Source: Westerdykella aurantiaca
Taxonomy: Eukaryota > Ascomycota > Dothideomycetes > Pleosporales > Sporormiaceae
Direction of reading: 5' to 3'
Assembly (NCBI GenBank): GCA_030412805.1
Contig: JASJFJ010000003.1
Span: 2,914,001 to 2,978,000 of the forward strand
DNA length: 64,000 nucleotides
Part shown: piece after piece, positions 11,327-20,637 of the stretch
Layout: each line of letters opens with the position of its first letter
Position numbering within the stretch: position 1 is the first letter of the stretch
Program-made: the position numbers and the translations under genes
The notes under the pieces: generated by a model
Told to the model about the DNA's origin: nothing
The model's database searches: none
The model's input: the letters and a program-made list of their open reading frames with translations, nothing else

Positions 11327-12710
11327 ATGGCACAAACACTCCCCTCACAGCCCCTGACGAGGATTGCCCGAGTCCGTCTCCCTGGAGCACCCTCGGATAC
11401 CCTGTGGGATGTCATAATCGAGGATGGCAAAATAGCTTCCACCCAGCCGCATCCGCACGACTTTGATCGTGACAACATCCCCAACGATCCCAGCTTCCTC
11501 CATGGAGAATCGCGCCTGCTTGCCCCTTCCCTGTGCCACGCACATATCCACCTCGACAAGTGCTTCCTCATGCAGTGGACGGATTTGAAAATCCAAACTG
11601 GTAGCTTTGCCGAAGCAATGGACCTGACTTCACGGGAAAAGTCAGCATTCGACCAAAAGAGCCTGATGGAGAGGGGAAGTCGCCTCATCGAAGAGAGTAT
11701 CGGTCACGGAGTCACCGAGATGAGGGCATTCGTTGAAGTCGATCACCAGGTGGAGTTCTCGTGCCTCGATGTCGCACTGCATCTCAAGGACATGTTTAAA
11801 GATCGTTGCATGGTCCAAATCTGTGCGTTCGCGCAGCTGCCCCTTTTCTGCCCCCAAAATGGACAACGGAATCGCCAACTTCTGAATCAGGCGGCTGGCC
11901 TCCATGGAGTCGACGTTATAGGCAGTACCCCCTACGTCGAGGAAGACCATGTCAAGGCCAAGGAGAATATCGAATGGACCATTGGTGTGGCCTCCAAGTT
12001 CCAGCTCCATGTGGACTTCCACCTCGACTACAATGTCGATAAGTCTGCGCAATTACATCTCCCGCTGGTCCTTGAGGCACTTCGAACTCAATCTTGGAAT
12101 CAATCAAGCGCTAGTGCCGGCAAGCACGTCACCCTTGGACACTGTACCCGCCTGTCCCTCTTCAGAGCGCACGAATGGTCCGAGTGGGCACGCCGCTTGC
12201 AAGAAGACCGCCTTGATGTCTCTTTTGTCGGCCTTCCAACTTCCGATCTCTACATGATGCGCTCCGAAGATGGAATACGCGGAACTCTCCCCGTGGTAGA
12301 TATGATACGAAACCATGGCCTTAACGCGGCCATTGCCGTCAACAACGTGGGAAATCCCTTTACCCCACATGGGAACTGCGACCCCCTTTCTCTTGCGAGC
12401 CTTGGTGTTGGGCTATACCATGCCGGCAATGAGGAAGGAACTCACGTTCTATATGCAAGTTCCTGCATGTCCAAATCTTCGAGTCCATTCTGATGAAATG
12501 CAGGAAACCGTATCCGCCCGGGCCAAACATGCAACGGGCAATAGATCTCCGACCACGCTTGCCCTGCGGACGGGCGAGCCCGCTGACTTCGTTCTTTTTG
12601 ACAGCACAGATGAGCTGGGCTGGAGGTCGAGAAGGAGCATAGCACATGTCGTCTATGACCCATGTACCAGCCGAAAGACCATTTATCGGGGAAGAGTAAC
12701 CTCAGGATAG
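11327..12710 (+). CDS. Cytosine-deaminase-like metal-dependent amidohydrolase
   Basis: Exon 1 is 11327-12454 and exon 2 is 12504-12710. The 49-nt intron 12455-12503 uses a GC donor (GCAAGT) and a CAG acceptor; it joins TAT to GAA in phase 0 and gives 444 aa. The amidohydrolase signature is the metal-binding HAHIHLDK (about residues 71-78). It is followed by HVDFHLDY near 228-235, GHCTRLSLF near 267 and a late Asn/Asp-containing block (AVNNVGNPFTPHGNCDPL). The spacing resembles cytosine deaminase and related hydrolases acting on cyclic amides or amino-heterocycles, but the substrate cannot be read from sequence. The C-terminal PADFVLFDS beta-strand restores the composite sandwich domain once the intron is removed; without splicing the protein stops about 70 residues early. 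No signal peptide is evident, so a cytosolic location is likely. Confidence 0.82.
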
Positions 12711-13018
12711 CGAGGCAACGAATGGAGTCAGATCCCTCCTTGATACCAATTGTGTTGGTTGAGGCAACATGGACTCGTAAGGTATAGCACCCTTCTTCAT
12801 ATTCACTTTCACCAGGGCAGTAAAATGAAATTGATGCAAGATTCACCACGCGTACCACGTACGCTCGGCGTTGTTATTGACAATCATCTTCACCTTCACC
12901 GCGCGTACGCGGCCAGAGCACATATAAAAACTCTGCACCTGGCCCCTTCGTGCCTTCTTCTCTTCCTCCCCTTAACAGTGCTGACTCGTCTCTTCTAGGT
13001 ACCAGATTACAAGTTACG
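12711..13018 (+). promoter_or_regulatory. Intergenic promoter region with TATA box (12923-12930)
   Basis: TATAAAAA at 12923-12930 lies 89 nt upstream of the ATG at 13019, with a pyrimidine-rich stretch after it, as in many ascomycete promoters. Several GTAC-centred short motifs (CGCGTAC, ACGTACG, GCGTACGC) precede the TATA box. Confidence 0.5.
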
Positions 13019-13975
13019 ATGGACTCCCTATCCCCTCAGGACTACGACACCATCGAGCACCAGCCTCAGGCTCTTCAGACGGGCTCGATGTCTCTCCCTT
13101 CGGGAGCTGCGGCTCCAACAACACCTGTCGCCACTGCCTCCCGCCCGCAAGGTCAATTCGTGCACGCCCTCTGTGGAAGGTCGTTTTCGACTAAGAACGG
13201 CGTCAAGAAGCACCACTGGGGAGCGAGGGTCCCAGACCCAAACACCAAGATTGGCTGCTGGGCGAGGTTCGGAAAGCCCCCTTTGGTGGCTTGGGACGAC
13301 CATCCAAGCTGCAAACTGCCGCCCAAGAAACGGGTCATGAAGAACTCTGCCACCGCGGCCCGCCACCAGCAAGAGGCGCTGGACAGAGCTCCAGTTGCCC
13401 TGGCCCCTCCACCTACGGTCCCCTCTCTTCCCCCTCCACCGCCTCCTAACGGCTTCCTTCCTCTGCCCCCTCCTCCCCACCCGGCCATGGCTCCAGGCTG
13501 GAGCGACTTCAACTCCCCGGGGTTTTCTCTGTACGCCCAAGCTCCCCTTCCCCCTCCTCCTCCACCACCCACCACGGCGCCAGTTTGGGGCTCCTTCGAC
13601 ATTGGAGTTCCCATGTTCACCCAAGCCGCCCTCCCTCCTCCCCAATTCCCTCCTTCCACGGACTTCGCTCCGGAGTGGAGCGGTTTCGAAGCAGCCCCGA
13701 CGCTGCACCAGGGGACCTTCCCTGAGTTCTCGGCCCCGGCCACCGCCTTCCCTCCTCCTCCTCTCTTTGGTGTACCAGCACCACCGGGTCCTATGGCCTT
13801 GCCATATGGGCCCGGTGAGCTGGTCACCGGAAACTTCACGGACGCGGGTCCCTTTCTTCCCGCGGACATACCGCCGGTTTCCCCCCAGGGGGATTATTTT
13901 CTGGATTATTTGGCCATTCCCGAAGACGATGAGGCCGGGGGCGATCAGGTGCAGGAAGAACAGCAGGAGCAGTAG
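13019..13975 (+). CDS. Proline-rich protein with a degenerate zinc-finger-like N-terminal motif
   Basis: A single exon of 318 aa from the ATG at 13019; the frame is open upstream, but only a GTG is available there. Residues about 43-85 contain HALCGRSFSTKNGVKKHHWG followed by a GCW motif. This recalls C2H2-type modules found singly in ascomycete proteins, but the usual first cysteine pair is reduced to one Cys. The KHH pair and GCW could still contribute ligands. The rest is low-complexity: proline tracts (PPPPPP), repeated W-S/G-F motifs (APGWSDF, APVWGSF, APEWSGF) in about 50-residue spacing, and an acidic, Gln-rich tail. The layout of one small finger and an acidic, proline-rich remainder is compatible with a transcription regulator, but this is inference. 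A TATA box lies upstream. Confidence 0.68.
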   Translation: MDSLSPQDYDTIEHQPQALQTGSMSLPSGAAAPTTPVATASRPQGQFVHALCGRSFSTKNGVKKHHWGARVPDPNTKIGCWARFGKPPLVAWDDHPSCKLPPKKRVMKNSATAARHQQEALDRAPVALAPPPTVPSLPPPPPPNGFLPLPPPPHPAMAPGWSDFNSPGFSLYAQAPLPPPPPPPTTAPVWGSFDIGVPMFTQAALPPPQFPPSTDFAPEWSGFEAAPTLHQGTFPEFSAPATAFPPPPLFGVPAPPGPMALPYGPGELVTGNFTDAGPFLPADIPPVSPQGDYFLDYLAIPEDDEAGGDQVQEEQQEQ

Positions 13976-15084
13976 GAGGTGGGGCGGGGGCGTGAATGCC
14001 CATGATCATGAGCTCAGAGGACGGAGACAAGGAGGAAGACAACTTCACGCCGAGGGTTGATGAATTTTTCAGTTCGTTTGGTGTTTCAACGCCATGTTAT
14101 TTTCAAGAAGGAGTTTAGGGGGATGATACCCGGAGGTTGTTGCGACATTCCAGTTTTTCCAGGACACTCTCATGGTTGCTGAGAAGGGGTGATGGTATCA
14201 CGGTGGAGTCTGCAAGCATTGTTGAGTTCCTGTTGTGTTATGTTCTGTACAATAATTAACTTCGTCAAGACCAGAAAATCAAAATACAGTTATTTACCAC
14301 TGCAAGCACTATCCAAACCTTCCCGTCCAAAGATCTGCAAATGCCGTGATTCCCCGCCGACTATATACCCGGGCGGTGGAAGCAGGGATCGTAACAAGCC
14401 CCAACCGCGAGCTCCTGCATCTCAACCGTTTCCCCCACAATGGATCATCAGCGGGCCATGCTTCCGATGCCTGCGATGTCATCTTTCCTACAGCTTCGAC
14501 ATGTTCTTCCTCGAATCACAACGCTGCGGTCATCCCGCACCCGCAGGCGCTCGCATCTGATGAACATCCACCGGCTCGAAGAGCGCGATGCAGCTGTACA
14601 ACCGGTACCGTACCACAGGCGATGCCAGGCCGGATATTAAGGAGATGGACGGTTAGATGCATATGGTGCATTGGATGCATTCACAAGGAAGGGAGGGGAC
14701 CTGGCTATTGGGTGTGCCCGAGAGCGAGCAGACATTCCGTCATAGCCTAGTAGCTCTACCCCATGATACCATCGCTACTTAGTTGGCGGACCGCTCATTC
14801 ACTCCGCATCTGAATCAGTCCGATTAGAAGCGCCGCGTCAGTGAAAGCAAGAGTTATTAGCTTTGCGGGCGGAATAGCGGCGCGCCTGGATCCTACGGTT
14901 TGGTCACCTGGCCCAGGGTTGTGAGAGAGCGGCGGTGACGGCCAAATACCAGATCCCACGATCCGCAGACCTACTATATAACAGTTTCTCCGGTACTTCG
15001 TCACCGTCTCTTCCACCTTCCCCAACCCCACAACTTGAACCTGCGTCCCACCAACCTGGTAGCTAGCTGGCTATCCCACCCACC
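13976..15084. other. Intergenic region; TATA box before the epimerase gene
   Basis: About 1.1 kb between two plus-strand genes. Open frames inside are short and show no conserved motif. The right end holds the epimerase promoter. I see no RNA gene or transposon. Confidence 0.5.
14975..14981 (+). promoter_or_regulatory. TATA box of the aldose 1-epimerase gene
   Basis: TATATAA at 14975-14981, 104 nt upstream of the ATG at 15085, followed by a C/T-rich leader. Consistent with a core promoter. Confidence 0.5.
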
Positions 15085-16473
15085 ATGCTACTCTCCAAGC
15101 TCTCGGTCGCGCTTGCGACCTTCGTCGCCGCCGGCTCTGCTTTGGGCAAGAAGTTTTGCCCCCGCAACGAAACTGCCCTTGGACCGGACGCGAGCGGCAA
15201 GTACGAGATCTCTGCGGAGGGTATCCGCGCGCAGTTCATCCCATACGGCGCCTCTGTCACGAACCTGTTCATCAAGGACAAAAACGGCGTGGAGCGGGAT
15301 ATTGTGCTCGGATTCGATAATGCGAGTTTCTACTCCGTGGATCCGTTCCATCCTCATTTGGGAGGTGTGCCTGGTATGTCTAGATTTGTTCGAAGTTTTC
15401 ATTCGGGATGGAGCTGACAATAGAACAGGGCGTTATGCGAACCGCATCAAGAACAGCACTTTCAACATCGACGGGGTCGATTATCACGTTACTCCGAATG
15501 AGAACAACTTGAAGAATACCCTGCATGGAGGGAAAGACGGGTGGGACTTCGTAAGTCTTTCCTTCAACCCCCACCATACTATCTAACCCGATCCTAGCGC
15601 AACTTCACCGTGGCCTCCTACAGCCCTGACTCCATCACCTTCTCTGTCGTCGATCCTGACGGCAAGGAGGGCTTCCCCGGCGAGGTCATCAGCTACATCA
15701 CCTACACCGTGACTCCTAACACATGGCACATCAAGATGCTTGCCCTTTCCACCACAAAGAAAACCCCCATCATGCTCAGCTCGCACGTCTACTGGAATCT
15801 CGACGGCTTCGCGAACCCAGACACCCCGACCACCCTCAACCACACGCTTTCTCTCCCTTATTCGGGCCAACGTGTTTCTGTTGACGGGATCTTGATTCCC
15901 GACGGCAATATTTTGGCAAACACCAAATACTCTGTCAACGATTTCTGGTCTTCGCCGAAGCAAATAGGTGCTAACATTACTGCCCCGGAGCTCAAGGGCA
16001 ACTGTGGCACAAACTGCACGGGTTACGATAACTGCTATATTGTGAATCGCGCACAGTACGGCAGCTACGATTGGCGCACGGAACGCCCTGTGGCGAGTCT
16101 GTCGAGCGATTTCTCCGGCATCAAGATTGATGTCTACAGTGACCAAGACGCATTCCAAGTGTACAACTGCATTGGACAGAATGGTACGTCAAAGTTCAAC
16201 TCTTTTCCTTCTCACCCAGTCCATTTCTATTCTCCATTTGCGAAAGCTGGATTCCTAACACCACACCCAGGCACCCTCCCAATCAAGTCTACCCAAGGCC
16301 TGGACGGCCGACCCCGTGTCGTAGAACAGTACGGCTGCGTGGTCCTGGAAGTGCAAGACTGGATCGATGGGATCAATCACCCCGAGTGGCAACGCGAGAA
16401 TAAGCAGATCTTTGGTCCCGGTGATGCGCCCTATCTATTGGAGGCAAAGTATGTCTTCTCGGTGAACAAGTAG
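15085..16473 (+). CDS. Secreted aldose 1-epimerase (galactose mutarotase family)
   Basis: Four exons: 15085-15373, 15429-15550, 15598-16183 and 16271-16473. The introns are 55, 47 and 87 nt with GTATGT, GTAAGT and GTACGT donors and CAG/TAG acceptors; all phases agree and give 399 aa. Residues 1-20 form a signal peptide (short basic start, then LSVALATFVAAGSALG), and several N-x-S/T sites follow, indicating a secreted glycoprotein. The mutarotase fold is recognised from ISAEGIRAQFIPYGASVTNL, GRYANRIKN, NTLHGGKDGWD, the HVYWNLDG motif carrying the catalytic His, and the late VVEQYGCVVLEVQDW region with the C-terminal carboxylate. The family interconverts alpha and beta anomers of aldoses. The extracellular forms in fungi probably act on sugars released from polysaccharides (inference). 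It stands alone, with a TATA box upstream. Confidence 0.9.
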
Positions 16474-17112
16474 AAGGAGAATAATGGGTAGATGCGGGGA
16501 TTTCCAAGAGATAATCAATGCTATGCTAGAGGGACTAAAGCATTGGTAGATGATCAATAATGGATAAAAGTTTAGGTGGAAGTATGTAATGGCCGGACCC
16601 AATGGAAATCTCAAGGGAAGTCAGTCCTTTAATTCATGATTACCACCTCAGCTTCGTCATTTCTGTGCACATCCAATACGTCTCTCCACTGTCTTGAGAG
16701 TAATTTCTTTCTTCTCCTATCCCGGCAGTACGTCCAAATCCTCCCGAGATCCACAAAGACCCCTTTACACCTCACTATCTTTGAACGCATCCTATCCAGC
16801 CTGACCCTAACACTTACCGGAAGTATGCTTTCAGTCTTCTTGAACAAAGACCTTTGAGTAAAAGGTGAGAGAGACGTAATGGGGTCGGGTCCAATGGGAT
16901 TCTCACTACCGTGAAACCGTTCTTTCAAACCATCACTGTCCATCCTTACAATCAACCTCTTCTGCTTTACTTCCTGGTCCTCAATTATAAGTCCTCTCTC
17001 ACTGACTTTGTGATTTCCGAAATCATACTATCCCGAAACTTCCCCATTGTATTCTCTCATCTCGTGTTTTCACGCCTCCCCTCCACAGACGAGTCCGACC
17101 AAGTGACCGAGA
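16474..17112. other. Intergenic region between epimerase and orphan gene
   Basis: About 640 nt between two plus-strand genes, pyrimidine-rich towards 17113. It should hold the epimerase 3' UTR and the next promoter. No coding signal stands out. Confidence 0.45.
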
Positions 17113-20100
17113 ATGACGTGTCCTGAACGCGCCACTGTCGCGTCCCCAGACGCGCAGTCACCGTTTGGCAAACAAAATAAAATTTCAGACGGTCTTGGCA
17201 TTGGCCTTCGCTGGCGCTCTGGAGACGCTGGAGAAAGCACCTCCAGCCCTTGCCACGCCTTGCACTTTCCATTGTCTACTTCTGGGACCGCTTCTGATTC
17301 TCCTTGGGGCCACGGATCTGATTTTGCATTTGAATCGGCATCGGCGCCAGAACTTGAGGCTGCCTCTGCTTCTGCTTCTGCTTGGGAGTCAGCGTGGGAG
17401 TCGGTGGATGTTGCGTCCGGTTTTGCGACTGATTCCGTTTTTGAACCCGCAAGCCGTGGCAACACTCCCGAAAAAGCTCTACTCAACCATACTGCACAAT
17501 TACGTCTCTCTTCGTCTTCTCCCGAAGCTCTACACACCCGAACGGCGCCGTCACACTCAGCGCATCACTCTCCAATTCAAGCCATGCCGGCCTTCCTCCG
17601 TCCAGGCGTATCCACGCCCCCACAAGACCGCCGAATCCGCAAAGCCAATATCAATCGCGTCGGGACTTGTGCACAACGTTTGCTGCGCATAATTGGCCAA
17701 ACGCCGAGCGGCAGGATTGCGGATAGACCAGTTCCCTATGTGGGGCCGCCGGAGATGCCGCTGATGTTAGAGAGGTGGTTCGACGAGGGGTTGGGGGAGT
17801 ATGGGACGGCCCAGCACGGATTTGAGAACCTGGGCGATACAGTTATGGGAGAAGGAGAGGAGAAGGGCCAGGGCCCGGGGGAAGATACCGACATCCACGG
17901 ATTTGCTAGGGCGAAGCCTGCGGTTGGGCTGACGAAGACAATGCAGAAGACGGTCAGCGACAGTTGGGTATCGAATGCTAAGGACCTGGATGTACACATG
18001 GAAGAAAAAGAGGAGGAGGAGGGGCAAGACTCGCGGAACGACGTCGACAGTCAGGGCTTTGTGAGGCCGAGGGTTCCGAATGTGACGGCAATAGCTCAGA
18101 CCAACCATTACGGCACCACCACATTGGGTTCCCTGGGAGCAGAAATGGATATGACGTCGTCGTATGGTCAGACAGAGGATGCCTACGGACAACGTTTGCA
18201 GCAGTGTACGTCGGCTGCTCCTTGCACGCTCCCATCGCAGCTGCCATTGCCACAGCAGGTGCATCGGCAACACCCTCCGCAATTCGGCGGCTTTCAGCAA
18301 CACACGACGTGGGCTCCTCAGTCTTCCCTCCATATGCCTGGATTCCCGTCTCGGAACATTTGCAACGGCGCGAACAGAGGCAACACGCAACGTCAAGGCC
18401 GATATAACCCCGTATTTTTGAGCCATCAATCTCACGAACGGGCAGTTCCATCCATCGTACTCAATGACCACAATGGCGTGGACAACTCCATGCAGAGCAA
18501 CAACCGGGATGACTTATTCTCGAAACTCTTCCGTGAACCGCCTACTTCTTCTTGCGAGCACACCGTCCGCCGCGCTGATGGGACCCACGTCATTTATTCG
18601 AACGATGGGAGCGGCTCTAACATACCAGCACGCCGCCTCCTCTCCCCCATAACCGAAATCTATCCAGACAGGGTATGGTGTCAGGAATACTTCCGTAAAC
18701 GCGACCGTCGCGCGCTCTATCACCGCCAAAAACAGCCCCGTTCCCAATCTCCACCCGCGAGTCTGCGTATCGCTTCTATGCACGAGCCATACCTCTGGCT
18801 CCCGAACTTTCCGGGAAACACTGCAGGTCTCTACGACACGCTGCTGACATGGCACACCACTCTTCGCAGACTATATTCACGTATGGGCCCGCCCGGGAAG
18901 AGGACTGCGGACCTGATGAAATTGCATCCCACATTTCCTTTTCCGTGTGCTGAGCCCGTGTGCGCTCCAGTGGTCGGGGCGAGGTTTTTCGAACTCGGAA
19001 GTGAAGTAGATGAGCCAGAGAAGGAAACTTGGAGAATCGGGGTGCAGGATGCCACTATCGCGAATGCGGGTTTGACATGGAATTGCGTCGACGTTTTTGA
19101 TGAGTGTGGGGTTGAGGATGGGAGGATCATGATGGGAAGGAATAGGTTGAGGGATGGGGTCAGCGAGTCGGCGTACAAGTATGCGGTCGATGCGAGGGAG
19201 AGGGCTAGGACCGGGGAGGGGAGGTGGTGCTTTCTGGTTATCAAGGGTAAACCGCCCATAAGTGGGAGCAAGCTGGAAGGTAAGTCGACTTCCTTCGATG
19301 AGAAAGGAGCTGTAGATGGAGATGACACAGAGTCTGAAGACGAAGACATGCCACCGTTCCTCGTCATCGCCTTCCCTAGTACCGCGGTGACGAAGTTCAC
19401 AAAGTCCGTGGAGGTCTTTTATCAAGACGGGGATGGAGAGATCCCCCTGTCTGCGGGTTTCTCACGCAGCGCTACTAGTACTCCGGACACCGTCATCGCC
19501 AGGTCCCCATGCTTGAACCCTTACTCACCTGGCGGCTCCCGTCTTGAAGTACCAAGAGCCATTAACAACGTTCAGCGGAACTTTTCTCTTCCTGAGCAGG
19601 GAATGGCCTTCACAAATACGTTGGCGCCGGCTCAAGCAGGAGGACAGGCAATCTTTAACAGCCACATCGGACCCGTTCCGTATCCAGGAATCTCGAATCC
19701 CCGATCCGTGTCTGCCCCCTTTCCAACGACCGGCGCAATGAAGGCGAGAGCCCCATCCAACCTCCGCATCGACACAACAGCATCCTATGCGGCCTTTGGT
19801 GGCCAACACCAATCGCACACCGCTGTAACCTCCACGTTCAGAGATCACAACGTATTCCATATTAGATATCTTAACCCAGGTTACCCATCGGCCGCAAACC
19901 CCAATTACTATCGGTATCCCACCTCTCGCACGCCCTCCCCGACCGCCACCAGCTCTCGCCCCTTCCGTCGACCCGTCCGCCGTGTAGTCCTCCACTTCCA
20001 AAAGTGTGGGGAGCTGCCGCTGATTGAGGGTTACAAGACGGATGTCTGGGCCTGGAGAGACTGGCTCGAAGCCGTCGGCCAGGGGAGGGGGAAATTGGTG

Positions 20101-20169
20101 CTTTATGAGGAGGTTCATAATCAAGGGGATGAGACAGGGATGGAGGCCGGGGGAAGGATTGTTATTTAA
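17113..20169 (+). CDS. Large hypothetical protein, ascomycete orphan
   Basis: An uninterrupted 1018-aa frame from the ATG at 17113; a later start at residue 157 (MPAFLRPGV) is possible because residues 1-150 are low-complexity (runs of Ala/Ser/Glu/Trp-Glu-Ser). The better-ordered part is about 500-740. It includes the RRLLSPITEIYPDRVWCQEYFRKRD region, then LPNFPGNTAGLYDTLLTWHTTLRRLY, the Cys-containing PFPCAEPVCAPVVGARFFELG and EGRWCFLVIKG. An acidic stretch (DDTESEDEDMPPFL) precedes FLVIAFPSTAVTKF. The C-terminal end (about 945-1018) has RRVVLHFQKCGELPLIEGYKT and WAWRDWLEAVGQGRGKL, suggesting a second conserved module. I do not recognise a family. The alternation of predicted strands in 500-780 hints at a folded beta-rich domain, but no function is assigned. 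Confidence 0.72.
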   Translation: MTCPERATVASPDAQSPFGKQNKISDGLGIGLRWRSGDAGESTSSPCHALHFPLSTSGTASDSPWGHGSDFAFESASAPELEAASASASAWESAWESVDVASGFATDSVFEPASRGNTPEKALLNHTAQLRLSSSSPEALHTRTAPSHSAHHSPIQAMPAFLRPGVSTPPQDRRIRKANINRVGTCAQRLLRIIGQTPSGRIADRPVPYVGPPEMPLMLERWFDEGLGEYGTAQHGFENLGDTVMGEGEEKGQGPGEDTDIHGFARAKPAVGLTKTMQKTVSDSWVSNAKDLDVHMEEKEEEEGQDSRNDVDSQGFVRPRVPNVTAIAQTNHYGTTTLGSLGAEMDMTSSYGQTEDAYGQRLQQCTSAAPCTLPSQLPLPQQVHRQHPPQFGGFQQHTTWAPQSSLHMPGFPSRNICNGANRGNTQRQGRYNPVFLSHQSHERAVPSIVLNDHNGVDNSMQSNNRDDLFSKLFREPPTSSCEHTVRRADGTHVIYSNDGSGSNIPARRLLSPITEIYPDRVWCQEYFRKRDRRALYHRQKQPRSQSPPASLRIASMHEPYLWLPNFPGNTAGLYDTLLTWHTTLRRLYSRMGPPGKRTADLMKLHPTFPFPCAEPVCAPVVGARFFELGSEVDEPEKETWRIGVQDATIANAGLTWNCVDVFDECGVEDGRIMMGRNRLRDGVSESAYKYAVDARERARTGEGRWCFLVIKGKPPISGSKLEGKSTSFDEKGAVDGDDTESEDEDMPPFLVIAFPSTAVTKFTKSVEVFYQDGDGEIPLSAGFSRSATSTPDTVIARSPCLNPYSPGGSRLEVPRAINNVQRNFSLPEQGMAFTNTLAPAQAGGQAIFNSHIGPVPYPGISNPRSVSAPFPTTGAMKARAPSNLRIDTTASYAAFGGQHQSHTAVTSTFRDHNVFHIRYLNPGYPSAANPNYYRYPTSRTPSPTATSSRPFRRPVRRVVLHFQKCGELPLIEGYKTDVWAWRDWLEAVGQGRGKLVLYEEVHNQGDETGMEAGGRIVI

Positions 20170-20637
20170 TCGGAGGATTGGAGAGCAGACTGGAGGCAGT
20201 CGGTTAGGTTGTATACACGGCGGTCCTGGTTACTGGAAAGGACGCCGGAAGGAAGATTGAAGATTGTGTTATGATGCCGGAGGAGACCTGACCATGCTGC
20301 CGTCTACATTGGCACTAAGCGCCGAGAAAGAGTAGAGTGGCGACGTCGATAGGTGCGAGAGACTATGAACGAAAGGCAAGGGGGCCGTGGGAAACAGATG
20401 TCACACACAGTATGTAGCTGAGTACATATGAAGTTCATCTGAGATGGTCAAGCATTATGAAAGTCAAGGGTAGAAAGTTGTCTTCATTAAAGCAGAAAGC
20501 ATATCTCAGACAGAATCCAAACACCGTTCGCTCGAAGCGCCACCCCAAGTCCCAAGCCATGGTTCCTAAAAAAGGATCGCAACATAAATTCGTAACTTCC
20601 ATGCGATTTCTCCGCAGCCTTTCCCTCCACTGTCCCA
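20170..20637. other. Convergent intergenic region, 3' UTRs
   Basis: About 470 nt between converging genes; no open frame with coding character and no repeat seen. Confidence 0.5.

Noticed and set aside
13028..13869. Two antisense frames (226 and 238 aa) across the proline-rich gene
   Set aside because: They are Gly/Arg translations of the complement of proline codons, a known artefact over GC-rich low-complexity genes.
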